From Prostheceraeus crozeri (lineage: Eukaryota > Platyhelminthes > Polycladida > Euryleptidae), in NCBI GenBank assembly GCA_907163375.1, contig CAJQUW010006815.1:1-64000 (forward strand): a stretch of DNA of 64,000 nt, written 5' to 3'. Numbering within the stretch: the first letter of the stretch is position 1; every line of letters begins with the position of its first letter. The notes below the pieces were generated by a model. It saw only the letters and a list, made by a program, of their open reading frames with translations. It made no database searches and was not told where the DNA came from. A program made the position numbers and the translations under genes. Shown here one piece after another: positions 34,336 to 48,100 of this stretch.

Positions 34336-36003
34336 CTACAAAAGAAGTAGATGTACGACAGTGTGAGCTGAAAATTGACTTTAATTGAACGAATGCGCAG
34401 TAATTGAAAAAAAATTTAGCTATTAACTGTATTCGTGATGTCATCGTTCGATACTTGGTTAACTAGAGATAAAGTGTGATCGTCATGTACAATAACAGGC
34501 AAAGCATGAGCAGCCGACCTGACTACATGAGCCGCTTATTGTGATCCGCGACAGTACTCTAAATCAATGAGAATAAACCTATGGTATGTGACATTCATTG
34601 AATGATAGAGAACCCAAGCAAAAACGATGTGTTTCTTGATAATCGTCTATAACATTGAGAACCTTTTGTCCCTGCTGGAACAGGTCATGATCAAATGTGA
34701 TCATTCTTGATTCCGTCAAATGCTTTGATATTCTATTTTATATTATGGGAGGAACATCTAGTATCTAATTAGAGGAAGGACCGATCTAACTGCCAATTGA
34801 TTTGTGGCATGTCCGATGTAACGAACAGAGTTACTAATGATGAGGAAAAAGACGGGTTATTATGGGCTACCTCCACATCCCGATGTTTTCAAATGTGTCT
34901 AAAATCCATAAAAATTGAAAATAAATCAGTCGTTACAAAGCTTCAGATGTAGTGGGTACTTGAAGATGCTTCTAATGCCTCTAAATTTGTACCTTGAAAT
35001 AAAGAACTTAATCTATCAAAATATTTACAAGACAGGGCACTTGTTTCATTCTTCATCTTTTTGTTAGATAGAAGTTTCGCCTATTTCCTGAAAAATTGTA
35101 TAAGGGTATAAGGCTGGGTAGTGAGTAGGCACAAGCTTTTATAAAATAGGTTGTTGACAGCTTGTTGAAGACGTGATTTCATTGTCAAGCTGTCCCTCAG
35201 TACAGTTTATAGGCTTCCGCATTAGCCAAGAAGAGGGGTGCGGTTCGAACATGTACACAATCTATCTGATGTGGACGCCGATTAACACCGATTACCGGGG
35301 CACATATCTGTGTCGACTGTTCCGCCTATCCCGTTGAGTATCCTGATCCGGTCCCATCGTGTATCAAATGGACTACCCGGGTCCGAACCGTCTAAATTTT
35401 CAGGAATGATTGATCCTTGGTTTGCATTATCAAGAGGTCTGAAAATCTAGTTGTGATTCATAACTACCACTCGTATAACACAGGATAATATACATGTATT
35501 CCGGAAATTATTAGCACTATTGAAATAGATACCAGATCAATATACTCGTATTTCATTATAGTATAAACTAATTGTGAATGCAGAACATGAAAGTATCTCT
35601 TTACAAGTTAATGGAGGGCAGCATAAATAGGATTATAATTTAAATGATAATCTGAGATCGAAGCTTTCGATAGAATTTTCAGATGCATAAAATTTGTCCA
35701 TGAGTACCTCGCTTGATATGCTGATAAGACATGAAGCAGATCTCTCTTCTTAAAGATAAGAAAATTTTAACAGATTGTAAAACATTTCTGTTCATAAGAA
35801 ATTTAAGTGACATTCCAGATGCCACTTTCCATCCCCGAAAGAGGAAGTGAATTTAAGAGAAATTATCGTAATTTTTCATGTTTTCTCTGCGGACGTTCTC
35901 TGTTGCAAAATATGTTGCTTTATTGTCAGGCCATGCGAAAGCAACATAACTGCCATCAATGTAAGTGGATTACTCGTTTTATCATCACTACTGGTGCGTT
36001 TAA
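34336..36003. other. Intronic non-coding stretch
   Basis: No exon was recognised. At about 35239-35390 there is a GC-rich patch whose ends are inverted (GCGGTTCGAAC and GTCCGAACCGT). It is possibly a degraded small element, and the first arm also resembles a tRNA B box. Confidence 0.45.
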
Positions 36004-39000
36004 TTTCAACACGTTCTAATTACAATAATAGCCGTTATTTTTGATGAAGTAAAGGAAGGAGAGGAGAAAAAAACTGCTGTTGGAAAGAAACAGACAAAGC
36101 ATGCTAAAATAGAATTATTCTATGTCAATATTAATGGATTAAATGAGGATTTTTTACATGATATTCAGGAAGCTAATATCATATGTCTAACAGAAACACA
36201 TTTGACTCGTACCCAAGCTCAACCGGTGCTTGAAAATTGCTACGGTCTTCATACAATAGCCAATAGAAACATCAGTCACGGGAGAAATATAAAAGGTGTC
36301 TCGATATATATAAAAGAAACTGATGATATTTCAATGCTAGATATTGAAAGTTTGATTAAAGAAAGAGAAAATCTCCAAATACTCAAATTAAAAAGTACTC
36401 ATTGGAATAATTTAGAACATATATTCCTGATCGTTTGTTATGTAGATAACCGAGATTCAAAATACAAAGACAGAAAAATATATGAAAATATTAAGCAATA
36501 CATGATCCAATTTAGAATGGAAAACAGAATAATGATCGGGGATTTCAATGGTCGTATGTCACTTGTACTATGTCACTTTCAAACTATGTCACTTGTACAC
36601 TTCCTGAAAGAAAGTCAGATGACGTTTTGATAAATCCGATGGGCCGAAATTTAATTAACTTTTGTAATGAAACTTCTTTGATAATTGCAAATGGTAGGCT
36701 AGAAAATAATTCTGAGGGTAGATGCACTTATTATAGAACTCAAAATGACGAGATACGTAAATCAGTAATTGACTTCCTTCTTATATCGGAATCAATGGTA
36801 AATAATCTTAATTCCTTTCAAATAATGGAACCGGTTCCATATACGGATCACTCTCCAATGATAATAGAATTAAAAATAAAATTTATATCAGAATTTGAGG
36901 AACAAAATCATCAAACTGATCAGGATTGCCATCATACCAAAGTAATCAAACCTCATAAATGGAAAAGCGATATGAAAAATAGCTTTAACCATAAAAAGTT
37001 TATTGAAAGATGTAAAGGTCTAAACAAAAACATTTTGAAAAATGATCTATCGGTTGAAAATATCTATAATGAACTAAGCAAAATTAATTCGATTTGCATA
37101 AAAAATATCAAAAAGCCAATTCGAGAAGTTGTTCTTTCAAGTGAAACACGAAAATTTAGAAAATGTTATAGGAAGAATGTTTCTCAATGGAAAGAATTCC
37201 CAACAGCTGAAAATTTATGTAGACTGATGGAAAGTAAAAGAATCTTAAATAAAAAAGTGAAAGCGGATAGAAGACTGGAAAAGATAAATAAATTAAGAAA
37301 TTTAAGAAATGCAAGAAAAAATAATGATCATAAAGGATATTGGCAACTGATAAATGAAAATAAAGCTGTTAAAAAAACTAACCGCAAATGTGTATTAAAG
37401 GCTTCAGATTTTTATTCCTACATTGTAGCTAATGACTTAAAGGTATCAAGCAGTACATGTTTGTCTTGCAACAGTCTACCAAAAATATTACAAGGCCAAG
37501 TAAATGCTGATAATCGAAATAATAGAATTACAAAAACTGAAATTGTAAATGCTCTTAAAGAATCCAAGTCACAGAAAACAAGTGGCCCTGACAGAATAAC
37601 TTATGAAGCATTAAAGATATGTGAAGAAGAGACAATTGATACTCTAGAAACGCTGTATAGCTATGTACTGAATAATGCTGATGAAATTCCTTGGAGAAGT
37701 AGTTGGATTACACCAATATTCAAAAAAGGAAATAGAGTTGATCCAAATTCATATCGATATATCAACCTATCATCCTGCATAGAGAAGATTCTGACGAGAA
37801 TCATAAATATGCGACTCAACAATTGGTTAATGGAAAATAACGCTATTAAGAAGAACCAAACCGGTTTTAAAAAGGGAAGTTCCGCATTGGATAACGTGCT
37901 AATTATTAAGGAAATTATGCAAATTTATAGGAATATAAAACAGCCATTATTTCTATGTTTCGTTGATTTGTCGAAGGCTTTTAATTCCATTCCGAAAAAG
38001 AGATTGATTGATAAGTTAAAAAGTTTGATGCCCGAAAGTAAAATTTTGTCATTGATCGTAAGCACCATTATCAATAAAGAATACAAAATTTTGCATTGCG
38101 GCAAAGAAACACAATCCTTCAAACTTGAAAATGGTATTCCACAGGGAGATGTTCTATCACCAACTTTATTCAGTATTTACATAAATGACTTTATTGATAT
38201 CTTAAATGATAACAAAGACACGATTGATCCAGTAAGACTATTTGATTTGGAAATGTCATCAGTCATATATGCGGATGACATATTGCTCATGAGCGAAAGC
38301 ATGCATGGTTTGAAAAGTCAATTTAAATTTCTTTACAAATATTGTACAGATAATGGCCTTAGCATTAATTATGATAAGACTAAAATCATGACTCACAATA
38401 TAGCTACTAAAATAGACAGAATTGACATCGTTCTTGATGAAAAATTGACATCCATAGAAGTAGTTGACAAATATAAGTATTTAGGAATGTGGATATCAAA
38501 AAGTAACAAAATTCATTTGGAACAATTGACAACTAAAGGAAAGCAAGCCTCTTATCTAGCAGCTAAACAGCTAAAAGAGTTTGGACAAGTTACTGGAGAT
38601 ATTTTAAAGAATACATTTGAGATGCTTACGTTATCAAAAATGAAGTACTGTGCCGAATTCTGTTTCTTTAATAATTTAAAAAGTTTAGATCAAATTCAAT
38701 ATCAATTTTACAAAAAATTCTGGCCTGAATTATTTAGAATTATGTGGTTTTGAGAATACTATGAAATCATATCTGAATTTTGATATTGAATACAATGATA
38801 TCAATATATTATTAAAATTTCGAACAAAAAATCACAAATTAGATTTCGTAACTGGCAGTTACGGAAATCGACTGCGATGTGAAGAGCGTTTCTGTGAGCT
38901 ATGTGATAATTCGAAAGTGGAGACTCCGCATATTTCATGATAGAATGCTCACTATATCAAAATTTACGACAAGAAACAGCGCGTTTGTTGTGCAACTGTA

Positions 39001-39305
39001 GCAATACAACAGAATTCAATAAATTGATGAATATTTTAACTCCGAAACTGGTAAAATCCATCGCGAGGTTTCTCAAAAAAGCAAACGACTTGCGAACGAT
39101 AACTAAGGAAATCACTAATCAATAAATATGAGAAATCTGGAAATTTATTTTCGTCAATTCTCCTCTCCTTCCTGTTCAGAGTATGTTTCAACAACACCGA
39201 CCGCACGCTGTTTTCTGCCATCAAGCTAATTTTTTTGTTGATATTATGTGAGCACACATGCTCCTGTTTTCCAATGTTCTTGGAAATAAACATTTTTGAC
39301 TTTTG
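36004..39305 (+). pseudogene. LINE (non-LTR) retrotransposon ORF2, frameshifted
   Basis: The endonuclease comes first: YVNINGLNEDF, ICLTETHL, MIGDFNGR (36118-36555), then SVIDFLLIS and YTDHSPM. Reverse transcriptase runs about 37560-38400 with FVDLSKAFNSIP, GIPQGDVLSPTLFSIY and the catalytic YADDILLM. After a frameshift near 38735 a C-terminal part has LKFRTKNHKLDF, CELCDN and HFMIEC, a Cys/His finger typical of several LINE clades, ending at 39125. A 30-bp duplication (TATGTCACTTGTAC at 36555 and 36585) marks the first frameshift. The 3' end is probably near 39305, after AATAAA and TTTTTGACTTTTGAC. The central 727-codon frame is intact, so decay is moderate. The element is antisense to the host gene. 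Confidence 0.9.
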
Positions 39306-40359
39306 ACTACTTTTGGATTACCCGATTAACGCTTATTGACTACGGCTGCTACTTATCATTCACTTTTTGTTATTGCTCTCTTATTTGCAAACAATTAACA
39401 TGAATAGCTTGTTCATCCAAATAAACAAATTTTAGATGAATTGTCTGCGTAAATAAATCAAGACGTCACAGACTTAAAATGAGAGAAAGACACCAGTTCT
39501 TATGTTTAAAAATTAGAGGTGAGGGTTTTGGTCGTTTAGTCTTCCGCAAATTGGATTCTACAAAAATTTGTAAAAATATTGCATTATGAAGTACATTAGT
39601 ACATTGGTGCATATTTTTTCGAAAGGCGGAAAGACACAAGTGATTATTCTTTTATATTTGTTGCAAAATATAAAATCATGTTTACAAGCTGTCAAATGCT
39701 TTCGGCTACCATCCATTTTCACAACAGAGATTAGCAAGGACGGTTTATAAGGACACTTGGAATCAAACATACCACAGCAGTCAGAGCAGCCGACTAATCA
39801 GACACTATAGATGACGAACTAACACACAACGATCTTCACGATCTAGATGACGATCTGCACAACGATCTTGACAGACATGAAAGCTCAGCACACAAGCGTG
39901 GCACATGCAACCAAAAATGGACAAAAAGATGACTGACAACACTTCATACTTATTTGCACGTAAACGGAACTAGATGTAAAACACAACCATTCTCTCAACG
40001 GAAAGCAGGAAATGAAATCAATTAAAAAATGCACAGAAAAAGTGATATGCACAAAATACTTTGTGACAAGTATGCATGTGGAACAACAGCAGATAAGAGA
40101 GGCAAAAGTAGATATGTAAAACAAATCGAGAAGGAAATATAAACAAAATAAATAGACAAATATAGGTGAAACAATAAAACTAAACAAATAAATCATATTC
40201 AACGTTGAAAAATCCCGTCCCAGACACAGTGCAGAAATTGGAATACCCGATTCTTTCCACGCCCCTATTTGATATACCAAGATCACTAAAAACTTTTAAA
40301 GGAAAAAGTGCCTCAAATTGAACTTCGGCACATTAACTTTTAGATGACATATGACTCTT
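39306..40359. other. Intronic non-coding stretch
   Basis: AT-rich. The hydrophobic minus-strand open frame at 39885-40286 arises from A-rich plus-strand sequence and is not convincing. Confidence 0.5.
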
Positions 40360-40536
40360 TCATGATTGCTGCACGATGCTACACAATCGCTGGAACCAAT
40401 TGAATATTAACTTCAGAAAGGTGGCCAGTTCTTTATTAAAAGCTTCATTATGTTTTGCAGCAGATAAGAACGAATGATCACTTGCACGTGGGTCCTTCCG
40501 CTTTTCAAAACTAATTAGAAATGACTCAATCTCTGT
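40360..40536 (-). CDS. Unrecognised exon-like ORF, possible alternative terminal exon
   Basis: A minus-strand frame of 58 residues plus stop follows a reasonable acceptor (TGCTGTTTCAG) in phase 0. It encodes TEIESFLISFEKRKDPRASD and continues through AAKHNEAFNKELATFLKLIF to a TGA. The composition (mixed charge, amphipathic helices, little low complexity) looks more protein-like than nearby chance frames. It lies in the same-strand intron between the 42-kb and 34-kb LEXM exons. Splicing from the 42009 donor would keep frame and give an alternative C-terminus. I recognise no family, so it may also be a chance frame or an exon of another gene. Confidence 0.3.
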   Translation of the reverse strand, partial: TEIESFLISFEKRKDPRASDHSFLSAAKHNEAFNKELATFLKLIFNWFQRLCSIVQQS

Positions 40537-42008
40537 CTGAAACAGCAATGCATAAAAAATGTAAATCATTTGAAAGAATGCAGTGTAGCGACACAGCAGC
40601 CTGTATATCCTTTATAAGGTGGATTGAATCTACGTTAGTTGACTTAGACTTTAATTCAACTAATGTATGCAGCTATGCAGATGACCATGTCTCACTAATG
40701 ATTTTCCATAGAGACGTGTGATAAGTTTATTATCATGATTATATTGTTAGGATTAAACATAGCAAGAATTTTGAAATTTAATGCAGCCATCATATATGCA
40801 CGATTGTGCACGTAATGACCTGAATTTGAAAACATCCGGCTTACTATAATTACCATGAAAAAAATCCGCCAAACTAGACAATCTTTCAGCAAAATGAAAG
40901 GATTGGCGAAGAAACCGTGATCAGCAAAGATATCAACTTCTTTTTAAAAAATGACATGGACTATGAGATTCAGCAATGTCATGGAATTCTATGTGGTTAA
41001 TGAATTAATTGTATGGTTAATATTTTGGTTATGTATAGTTATAATGACTGAATGGCTAATGGATCGATGCGGATCAATTAACTACACTCTGCTAATACAA
41101 CTAATTTTTACAAAGAAAATGTTGTTGTTCAACGTAAATTATCATTCAAGTGATAAGGCCAACTCCATTCAAGGCCCTCTCAGAAACTGTAATGTGCAGT
41201 GTGAAATATTTGTAGGTTGCGCCACATTCTTGCACCTAAATTGGTTTATTACCATTACTCTAAACTGAGGTATACGAGATTTTTTATCCACAACTAGAGC
41301 ACAATTTCCAGAATCTGTTCATGGGAGAATCAGAGAAATTCTCAATTCAGATCTGCGCATAAGACATCATGTAAAAATCCGCTTAATCTAAAATGTACAG
41401 TGATGCCAATACAAGCGTGTCTACTGCAGTTCATCAGTAACCTCAACTGCAGGGCATTACTAAGGGATTATCCCTACCCCCTCTACTGGTTTGTTACCAC
41501 CTTCAGGTCCTTGAAAAGTGCTCTGTTTACTGTAAATGCTCTCACTTCTCTGTAAATGCAAAATTGTAGCGCACTACGATATTCCACGGTCTCTTCTGAT
41601 TGAATTCCAAAAGCGTTGTGCAAGATATTTGGATAACAAGTTTTCAGAACACAAGAACAGAACTGCAGTGACATATGCACCTTCATGGTGATGCAAATAG
41701 AGTACATCATAGCAAGGATTAGAGCTATCGGTCAGTTTGTAAATTATACATGATGATTTTGAAGCTATTTGACAATTATCCTTTCATGATCTACTGGCCG
41801 AGGCGGAGAGATTCATTTGAAATATAATCATGCATTTGCTACTTGCCTTCTGAAATTTAGTCATACAGGCTAGTAGTTGATTTCAGCGTAATTTCTACAA
41901 GAATAATATGTTTGATTTTCATTATAAATCATGTCATTATTGCCGATCATTATTTATGTCCATCAATAATGAATTTTTGAACTAAAAATGCACTTTTGAT
42001 CAACTTAC
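40537..42008. other. Intronic non-coding stretch
   Basis: AT-rich intron sequence. Frames up to 105 codons (40951-41268, plus strand) show no family resemblance. Confidence 0.5.
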
Positions 42009-42179
42009 CGCAGGGTCTCGGGGAACTTGGGCCAGAGTGAACCAGTAGATTCGCTCATGAGGAGCCCGCGGCTTCGTCGTTGGTTTCATGAATTTTCCAT
42101 GCGCAGACTTTTCTGGTTTCTTCCAATTATCAACGAAGGTGCTGTAGGAGTATTGACCAGGACCGAGGGTGTGGCCAAG
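42009..42179 (-). CDS. LEXM: LEXM-like exon (LGPGQYSY ... ERIYW)
   Basis: This exon is 171 bp, 57 codons, phase 0. The acceptor is ATTCTTTTCAG and the donor GTAAGT. It encodes LGHTLGPGQYSYSTFVDNW, a basic linker (KKPEKSAHGKFMKPTTKPRA) and PHERIYWFTLAQVPRDPA. The ERIYW-x5-PR motif corresponds to a conserved block of vertebrate LEXM. The adjacent introns contain a Tc1 relic (right) and a LINE (left). Confidence 0.92.
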
Positions 42180-44761
42180 CTGAAAAGAATAAAGTTCCAA
42201 TTTTGTTAGTTTTCATGCATCTCTGATTAGTTGCAGTTTGTTTGTTGATAGCTAAATACTGCATTTCTTCGAATAGCAGCCGCGGCTACTATTACAAATT
42301 CCTGACAAGAGATGCGGCCATTATTCGAAGAAGTACGGTGCATTCTCCCTCCGCACATTTCTCAGATTATCCCTCACAGTCCACAGAGTGAGAATACTAG
42401 ATAGCTGCAAATTATACTATGTTCATGTTAAACAATTGCTTTACATGATCAATTTGTTTTGCGTGACACGATTTTGTAACGCTTGCATGCGCATTTGAGA
42501 CAAATATCATCCATCAATGTCAATGATTTCGTTGCAAATGTAATATCAGTGTAGTTGCAATGAGAAAGAATTAAATCCAGATGTACCGCATATATCTAGA
42601 ACATAAGAATAATTATCAAAACAAGAATTTCAACATTTGATCATGATTAAGAGAATATAATATATTCATCAATAGCCTATATACACTGACATGATCAAGC
42701 ATAGAAAATTGCTCAAAGAAAAACTTAGCTTCGATTGGATAGTCTGTTCTCCTAATATTATTTGGGTAAAGACAGCTCCGCAGTCTACCAGGATTACAGA
42801 AGCCAATTTTGTTTCCGCAACAGCATTCAAAGAGCAAATGTACCTGTGTTTTATCATGAATGCACTCACACTACGAGTACATGTTACCTTAAAGTATATT
42901 GGCTCACATTCTCCTAAAATCCCTTCTGTCTTGCTAGACAGTGCTATGAGGGAATATTATGTAGAAGCTATTATTGTTTAAATTATAATCAGTTTTTAAT
43001 CTTCAAATTTTGTGCCTTTAATGCAACTAATATTATTGAGATATGACATTTGAGATATGAATGCCATCCATATACTGTATAGCAGACCGCCAACAACCGT
43101 AGCATAAGTATAACAAAATACGATAATTGCAATATTAGAAACTGTTGAGATGCAAAATAAAGAGTATTGACGAGGTCAACATAATTTGAAGGCGTGGATA
43201 TAGTTGCCTCAGATGATTTACAGGAACCATGATAGCGCTTCGGTAATTCCTCATTTTTCAAGTCGATTGCTTGTCATGGTACTCTCATTTCGTTACTGAT
43301 GGATATTGGTTGTTTAATCAGACCTTTCACGTGTACGAGTACATGCAGTTTGCGAAATTGAATTGTTCATTATAGTCTTTTTCATGTTTGGTCGAAGGCA
43401 ATCAGTAAATCCCATCGTGAAAATAATAAACAAATGATTGCATGATAATTACATCGTAATTTACTACTGCCGAAAATTAATCGGTTACTCCGAACCCAAA
43501 ATGATAAGTCACGTCACTTCGGACAAATAATCAAAATTGGGAGACATTCTTCCAAATTGCAGTCTTGTTGAAGATTCTGCGAATGTCCTCACACGACCTC
43601 GTGCATGTCTCTTGATATCTTTATTGCAACTATTTGAGTTCCGTTTAACAAGTTTAAGGACAAACTAATTCCGAGGAGATGCTTTAAGAGCTCAGAATTT
43701 TTGATAGACATAACATAAAGGAAACTTTGGATGGAAAATACCTTTAATCTACTTAACTCAGCTACGGTGCTACATAATGTTACATTTCATCAGTCAACTC
43801 GATTAAATTTCTTAAGCATCAATGTAAAGAAAGTCAGTTTCAGCATCACTCATTCGACTTACAATGGAGTGAGTTTTCTCACCATCATTCATGTATTCAT
43901 GTCATAATGTTTCGTTGAGGCATCAACTGACTTACATGCATCACGATCGCAACCGAAGTATCAAATCGTAACATAATCCATGCATATTGCAATGAAATGT
44001 GGACAGGTGAACAGACAAACAGAAATGAGATGAATACTTTTCCTCATAACTACAGTAGTAGCCAGGACTTCTTCAGGCATTCCACAATCCGGTTTAGATT
44101 CTACACCGTGTAATTCGAAATACTGACCCATTAATGCATCACAGTTTCAAACGGTTCTACAACACTAGCGGCACTGAAACACTGACAGCTTGATTATAAC
44201 GTCTGAAACAGTAAAGAAGATCTCAATATAAGGCCCGTCTCTCTCTCTCTTATGGGTCGAAGGAGCAGGGAAAATAATAAACACGTAATGACGCATTGCT
44301 TTATAATGGAATTTTGATATTTGTTTTTTGATGTTTGCTGGATTCATTTCGGTTTTAGTTGGAAACATTATATTATTCATTGTTAAGCATTTCTCTTTAT
44401 TAATTTTCCTTTTCTTTTCTTCATATTTCAATATCTGCATTCTTGAATCAAGCATTATTGATCGGTCTTGGTGTGTTAACTTCTGGTTGTTTCATTGCCT
44501 GCCCATGTCTTCAGGCTGATTACGATCAGACTTCATGCCTGTCGTGATCGCTGAGTTCTTAACGTTTTCGTTTCTGAAAAGCTTGTTGCGTGCCTCCTGA
44601 TTGATGCAATTGATTTCGGCGGTATTTGCAATCCAACTGTAATTCTTTTTTGATCATGATTGAATACCATAATATAAACAATGAGTCCTTCCGCATTATC
44701 GCAAATTGAGATGACTTAGTCACTATTTGAAGTTACAGAGATTTGTTTTCACTGAAGAAAA
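42180..44761. other. Intronic non-coding stretch
   Basis: There is a 96-codon plus-strand frame at 42691-42981 with no recognisable motif. Otherwise it is AT-rich intron with a short CT run near 44238. Confidence 0.5.
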
Positions 44762-44880
44762 GCCCTGAAGAAAGCGCATGACTATGATGTCCGACGGACC
44801 TCGAAAGCGCTCGCGCCAAAGAGATTTTTGAGTTTTGCTACCACCAGCAGAGGGGACCTTCCGGATGTATAAAGAGATTT
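44762..44880 (+). repeat. Dispersed-repeat tail with nested hairpins
   Basis: CCTGAAGAAAGCGC is followed by a GTCCGACGGAC hairpin, then CGAAAGCGCTCGCGCC and a fragment ending CAGAGGGGACCTTCCGGATG. AGCGC and GCGCT can pair around the inner hairpin. The layout, including the CGAAAG step, resembles 3' tails of dispersed invertebrate retroelements. No coding part accompanies it. Confidence 0.5.
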
Positions 44881-45100
44881 GTTTAATAATGCTGAACGCG
44901 TTAGGTGCAAGCCATGATTGTACGAGTAAAAAGCGATCTTCCGACGCTGTTTGATTCTGCTGCTTTATACATAATACAGTGTGTCAAATATGTCTATCAA
45001 CTCACTGGAAAAAATGGGATTCTTATCTACCACATTTAACCATATCATAACCACCATTTTTTCATATCAGTTCTGGAGTCGGTTTTTAGCGAATTTTCCC

Positions 45101-45130
45101 CCTTGAAGGAGAGCAAAGCTCGAAACGCGT
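45101..45130 (+). repeat. Stem-loop plus GAAACGC repeat signature
   Basis: CTTGAAGGA is followed by GAGC-AAA-GCTC, a perfect 4-bp stem, then GAAACGCG. It is similar in layout to the signatures at 17563, 51731 and 52104. Confidence 0.45.
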
Positions 45131-48100
45131 AGGGGTTGCACATATTTGTAACAACATGTTTTTACTTGTGGCCATTGAAACATTGAAGGAGAAACGTTTT
45201 ATGCTGAATCATAAAAAAATAAATAAAAATCGGTTGATTATATCATCACCGTTTGAATTGTCTAATTCTTGATTTTGAATTTTTCACTCTGCTATTTCTA
45301 TGAACATTAGAAAACATGAAATGAAGATATCATGTTGCGATTTACTTGGTTGTTTCGACTCAGTAGCGTCTTCCAACTAATCCACAATTCATTGATAAAA
45401 AGCATTGTTTTCAAATATTAGAGCAAAGAGTTGATGCGTTGATGCACTGTATAGCATTTTACTGACTACTTTCTTCACTTTATAAGCAGGGAATAGAGAT
45501 CATTAACGATGCGAAGGCGAACATCGCAGATACATCAACTGAAAGAAAAATCGAAGATAATTATGAGAAAGTACGCGCACATCTACATCACGTGTGATTT
45601 TCGATTGACTTCAAAGGCCACTGGCCGCTCCGCTTCCTCATGCATCAAAATCCGCTATCCACTTGTACGAGGCATTTCCATGACCTTTTCAGTAATTAAA
45701 TTTTTCAACTGCTCCATTATTTAAAATAGCAATGCCTTAACTACAGAAACAGATTGTATATGGCCTAGACAGTCCATCATCCACATCAAATTAGCAAAAT
45801 CAAAATTGAATAAAAAGCCAGTAGCTGCCATGAGTATTACAGCTCCTTCTCTTGGGTCAGCAAAGTGATAGAGATATGAAGGCGCTTTATAAAATCTGAC
45901 TAGTCCAGAGGTTGTTTAATTTCTTCTTAACTAAACTTTAATGTATAAAGAACATATTCTTGCGTCATTTATTTAAACAAATTACCACATTTAGAAGGAT
46001 TTAATTTAAAAATCCAGACTTAATTAAGAAGGAAATAATTAAGAAGTTGCCGTCACTTACATGGCCGTAAATCGCTCATTCTAAATCATTATTTCAGATA
46101 TACTATCGAAGGCATGCCTAGGATGATGCATGATTGTAACTTCGATGTTCAATTCGTTTGTTTAAAAAGTTAGCTGTCTCCCCTTTCGTGATCATTCTTT
46201 GATAATTGGCACATTTATACACCACTGCAATTAGTTTCTGCAGGTTATGAGAGGCCATGACATTTTCTAAAAACATATGATCATCAAAGTGAAAAATTGA
46301 CTGGCATTGCTGTGTTTGCCCCATGAAGTCAGAATCTCGAAATTTGACGTTTGATACAGACTCATTTACACTTTATGCAACCGGCAATTTTCAAGTGTTT
46401 GTCTTCAAATTGAAAAGAACAAAAACGACTTAAAATGTGAAATAATATTACATAAACTCTTACCTCAAGTTATCAATGTCTCGGCCAAGCTCTCGCCTTT
46501 TGCCTCGCGATGGCATTTGAAGTTTATTAATATCTTTCACACCCCATAAAGTTGACACAAGCATTTATATTCTGTCATTATTTTTCATCCTAGGGCACAA
46601 AAATGTTCAGTGAACGATATAAATGGCTACTGCGTAGATGATTGACATACATTTGAATCAGATCAAGTGCAAAAAGACACAAAAAGCCTGCAATTCTTCT
46701 GACAGGCATTTCTAACAACTAGCAAGTGCTCCATCATAATCAAGATAAATTGTGGTACCTCATTTCTGTGGCCCGCGTGCGTGACACGTTAGAAACTTGA
46801 TGGTTCATATTCAGACAATATGGGCGGAAAGACAGTTTCCATTGATCGTATTATAGACACAGGTTCTGAAGAACCAGAGCACGCAAATCTATCCAAACTG
46901 GGGATCAGATGGCAAAGTTACAATATAGATCGCTGTGAGTCGACAAGTGTCATTTTAATACTAATAGGTTTGATAAATTTATCACGGAGAAAAAAATGAG
47001 TCCAAGATTAGTAACTATTTACATAGAAAGATATGATCGGATGAATTGGTGGCAATGAAACCTTCGCGGAAAGTCTGTGACGACGAATAGCGAGAGCGAC
47101 ATCGTCGTAAGATGCCGAAGAATACAATTATACATGGACGGACGAACCTCAAGAACAGCAAACACGCACAAACAATCCTTTCACAGAGAGCACTACTCAT
47201 CTCTGTTTCTATAGCCTTTGAATCAGATGACTGGTGAGCATAGGTGGCTAGACCATCGCTACTATCGCATGTTCAACTTCTACAGTCATTACTTGACACT
47301 GAATGCCAAATAAAATGCATATAATATTAATGTATTTTAAGCCTTACATATTTGCAATTATTCCATTTCCTTTTATATCATATTTCCAAGTCTTACTTGT
47401 CTTTACCTACAATTCAATGGCTTAACCAGGCTCAGCTTTTAACCATCGACTCGCGTACGAAGAGTAAGAATATAAACACTCCACTAAGTAGCCACTTAGT
47501 GGATGCAATCGGTAGGTGTCTGAGTATTTAATTCTAAAACGTTGTATCCTTGAGCAATCGTATTTTCATCGAGAAGCGTCTCCTTTGTTTTTACAGCTCA
47601 AGTTGACGCGTCTTTCATTAAAGGATGTCACTAATTCATTGTTTCTTAGTTGGTATTTTGCTAATTATATACACTTTACACCTAACATGCATGGGAATAT
47701 ATTACAAATCACCTCTCAAGGAAATCTAAGTCTGTTCAAAGTCGCTACTAAAGACTCTTGATGACCTCTTTAAAGACACGTGAATGACTGCTACGTTTTT
47801 ACCGTTTTTACGATCATTTTTTCATAAGTCATAAATGTTTATTCTGAAATATACAGAAAACTACTATCCATTATTGTGCAAAGGCATTGAAGTTTTGAGA
47901 AAACACACGACTTTTGTAATAAAATTCGTCATTCAAAAAAGCATTGTTAATTCTGCTTTCCTCTGTAAAATATCTGCCATTACTCAATCGGAATTAAAGT
48001 CATTTGAGACTTTAAAGCAAGCTTACTCTTAGCCACAGTGGATCCTTGCATTTGCTTATTGTAGAATATAAAAAATAATAACAAGATTCTCTTATTCTAA

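Noticed and set aside
39885..40286. 133-codon hydrophobic minus-strand frame that looks membrane-like
   Set aside because: The hydrophobicity comes from A-rich plus-strand sequence. There is no homology or splice support.
42691..42981. 96-codon plus-strand frame inside a LEXM intron
   Set aside because: No domain and no matching splice or repeat context. Probably chance.
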